Source: Oscillospiraceae bacterium
Lineage (GTDB): Bacteria; Bacillota; Clostridia; Oscillospirales; Oscillospiraceae
Assembly (NCBI GenBank): GCA_015068035.1
Contig: SVLI01000008.1
Coordinates: 1-64,000 of the forward strand
Length of the DNA: 64,000 nucleotides
Reading direction: 5' to 3'
Shown piece after piece: positions 62,230 to 64,000 of the stretch (the stretch's first letter is position 1; the number at the start of each line of letters is the position of its first letter). The notes under the pieces are model-generated. The model saw only the letters and a list, made by a program, of their open reading frames with translations. It did not search any database and was not told where the DNA came from. Both the position numbers and the translations under genes were made by a program.

Positions 62230-63734
62230 GCGTTATTACCTGCTTCCTTTTCAATGATACGGATTGCTGCAAGCAGCAGTGCAAAGAGGAACCAAAACAA
62301 GACCATGATGCGTGGATAGCTCCAAGCATAGTCCGTGATGCCGAACAGGAGCGCGCCGCTCAATCCGGAGATGCAACCGACAACGATGCCGCGCAGGAGA
62401 GGGGAGACGCTTTGAAGTTTGAGCGCGCGAGTGCCCTTTCGCATTGTGCCAAATAGGCTGCCGAAAAAGGCGATCAGCGCAAAGATGCCGGATTCGGCCC
62501 AAAGCTGCAAATAGAGATTGTGTCCGTGCACGAAGGGGGACTGTGCAACATATACGCCGGCGTCCTGAACAGATTGGCGAAGTGTGTCCGCCCCGATTCC
62601 AACGCCGAATACCGGATTGAGCAGGATCAGCTTGCCCATGGCAGAATAGATATATCCGCGCGTATAGGTCGAGGAATCGGAAAAGTTAAAAATTGTCAGC
62701 AGTCGGCTCAGGATGTTTTCCGGCAGCAGAGGCAGCGCTGCAATGCAAAGCAGTACAACAAGCGGAACCCAGCGCGGACATACAAACAGCATCAGCACAA
62801 AAATCGCAAAGGCGAGGGAGAGCCAGCCGCCGCGGGAATAGGTCATCACAAGCGCGAATGCGCACAGCAGAAACACCGCAAGATAGGCCAGCCGCTCCAA
62901 ATTTTTCTTCGAGAAGATCGCCATGCTGAGCATGAGCGGCGCGAAGAAAACCAAAAGGTTTGCAAAGGAATTCGGGTTCTCGAAAAAAGAGAATACGCGC
63001 CCGGGCATGTCCGGGTTCAAGCTCAGATCTGTGAGCGCTGCGCTTGGCGCAACGCCAATGATGCGTTGGCAGACGGCCCAAATGCTGCACACGGCCATAC
63101 CGGCAGCACCAAAACGCAGGATTGTGCGAAGTTTTTTCTCCGTATCCGCAACGGTCACAAGCAGCAGAACCAAAACCGCACAGGTGAACGCGAATGCAAG
63201 ATATCTTGTGCCGAGCGCTCTTGAATCAGACCAAAACCAGCTGAGCAGGACCACGAGCAGAAACAGCACGGGCCATGCGCCGACGGCTTTGAGCGAAAGC
63301 TTGTTCTTCTCGCCGCTAAGCGAGGAGAGATAGTACAAAATCAGAATGCCGCAGACCATCACAAGACTGTAAAGATTGTTCCAGTGTTGCTGCGGAATGA
63401 CCAGCAGAAGCAGCAGCATCACGCCCAGCAGCGGCGCACAGAGCTTCCTGCAGAGCGGCGGGACAACGCCGTTCGGTGAAAGTTTACCAACACGTGCCAA
63501 AACGCCTGCGGGAAGATCCAGACACCATTGTAAAGCGCGATAGAATCGACTTTCGCCCCAAGTTGTTCCGATCGGCCCGTCGTGCGTTAAAAAGCGCCAA
63601 AGAATGCCGGCCTTGAAACAGGTGACCAGCCGCGATATGAGTGCGCCAAGCAGACTTTCGCCGTATTTCCGGCAGACAAAATCCCAGAAGCGCACAATAT
63701 TGTAAATAATAAAGCTTTTCTTTGATGATTTCAT
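62226..63734 (-). CDS. O-antigen ligase/Wzy-family polymerase
   Basis: 502 aa, about twelve helices. The Wzy_C region contains TYSRGGWLSLAFAIF and, after the large loop, VHGHNLYLQLWAESGIFAL. It ligates or polymerises lipid-linked saccharides at the outer face of the membrane. In Gram-positives these act in capsule or wall-glycan synthesis. It starts 1 nt after the upstream gene's stop. Confidence 0.87.
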   Translation of the reverse strand: MKSSKKSFIIYNIVRFWDFVCRKYGESLLGALISRLVTCFKAGILWRFLTHDGPIGTTWGESRFYRALQWCLDLPAGVLARVGKLSPNGVVPPLCRKLCAPLLGVMLLLLLVIPQQHWNNLYSLVMVCGILILYYLSSLSGEKNKLSLKAVGAWPVLFLLVVLLSWFWSDSRALGTRYLAFAFTCAVLVLLLVTVADTEKKLRTILRFGAAGMAVCSIWAVCQRIIGVAPSAALTDLSLNPDMPGRVFSFFENPNSFANLLVFFAPLMLSMAIFSKKNLERLAYLAVFLLCAFALVMTYSRGGWLSLAFAIFVLMLFVCPRWVPLVVLLCIAALPLLPENILSRLLTIFNFSDSSTYTRGYIYSAMGKLILLNPVFGVGIGADTLRQSVQDAGVYVAQSPFVHGHNLYLQLWAESGIFALIAFFGSLFGTMRKGTRALKLQSVSPLLRGIVVGCISGLSGALLFGITDYAWSYPRIMVLFWFLFALLLAAIRIIEKEAGNNA

Positions 63735-63735
63735 A

Positions 63736-64000
63736 TCAGCGTTTCCGGTTCTTTATGGTATAGAGCAGCCCGAGCAGCAGAAACATACGCAGGCGCAGGA
63801 ACGCAGCGACGATTGTTTTGTTGCGGGTCATGCCCGTTGGTTTGTAATTTTTGTAAGCGTGCGCGAATACGGGGTTTGTGCAAAGTGCCTTGGCATCCCG
63901 GATGCGCGCGCAGAGTTTACCCGGCGCGGCCGGGGCGTAGAGGTTGGAAACCGCGATCAGCAGGCCGGCCCAGGCGCTGTTATCCCGCCAATCCTGAGAG
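63736..64000 (-). CDS. Partial C-terminus, probable glycosyltransferase
   Basis: The last 87 codons of a minus-strand gene cut by the window end. It contains NPVFAHAYKNYKPTGMTRNK and ends in a hydrophobic helix plus basic tail (FLLLGLLYTIKNRKR). The ending resembles family-2 glycosyltransferases of capsule loci, and the next gene is a Wzy-type protein, but the catalytic part is outside the window, so the call is tentative. Confidence 0.45.
   Translation of the reverse strand, partial: SQDWRDNSAWAGLLIAVSNLYAPAAPGKLCARIRDAKALCTNPVFAHAYKNYKPTGMTRNKTIVAAFLRLRMFLLLGLLYTIKNRKR

Noticed and set aside
1-64000. CRISPR arrays, rRNA operons, riboswitches or T-box leaders
   Set aside because: No regularly spaced repeats, no rRNA sequence and no recognisable riboswitch or T-box core was found on either strand by eye.

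Overview
The window looks like a chromosomal segment from a spore-forming, GC-rich Firmicute of class Clostridia. Oscillospirales-like is my inference from gene content and codon use; there is no rRNA here to test it. Spore formation is shown by spoVAD/spoVAE, a SpoIIQ-type M23 protein, YlbJ/SpoVV, YqfC, YqfD and a PASTA-tailed SpoVD-type penicillin-binding protein. MurE carries a DNPR motif, pointing to meso-diaminopimelate peptidoglycan.

Layout. 1-0.6 kb: tRNA-Met, tRNA-Glu and tRNA-Val on the minus strand behind a perfect TTGACA-N17-TATAAT promoter. 0.6-8.4 kb: an accessory stretch with an M23 protein, an ABC-F ATPase whose second site is dead, a CAT-fold acetyltransferase, a small AT-rich xre island lying between inverted copies of a terminator, an acyl-carrier-protein plus CocE-type hydrolase operon, and a divergent PucR-type regulator. 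8.5-19 kb: murC, cca, a DMT exporter, an SLH metallopeptidase, spoVAD/spoVAE and an MBOAT/DHHW acyltransfer pair. 19-27.5 kb: ylbJ, then the conserved run yqfC-yqfD-phoH-ybeY-era-yqzL-recO-mutS2. 27.6-32.3 kb: a Crh-like HPr with Tyr15, a DMT transporter, and uvrC-rsmD-coaD plus a coiled-coil gene. 32.4-45.3 kb: a division and cell-wall cluster, mraZ-rsmH-ftsL-spoVD-murE-mraY-ftsW-murG-murA-ftsQ-ftsZ, without murF, murD or ftsA. 45.4-52.8 kb: three tandem two-gene cassettes, each an AprA/FrdA-type flavoprotein plus an AprB-like 98-aa two-cluster ferredoxin. 52.9-61.7 kb: a YihY/BrkB membrane protein and the rimP-nusA-rnpM-L7Ae-infB-rbfA-nrnA-truB-ribF operon. 61.8-64 kb: a minus-strand polysaccharide locus cut by the window edge.

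The most unusual part is the triplicated flavoprotein/ferredoxin array. Each cassette has its own promoter (TTGCAT-N17-TATAAT in all three), its own terminator and an invariant 15-nt intergenic spacer. The ferredoxin is the same protein three times apart from residue 3 of copy 1, while the flavoproteins differ mainly in two internal segments. This suggests one electron-input module serving three related reductases or oxidases with different substrates. No ATP sulfurylase, DsrAB or Qmo genes are nearby, so the substrate is unknown. A second candidate system is the ACP/CocE/PucR locus, where a stand-alone carrier protein is paired with an alpha/beta hydrolase behind a promoter bracketed by an 8-bp inverted repeat.

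All calls are from reading the sequence. No database search was run.
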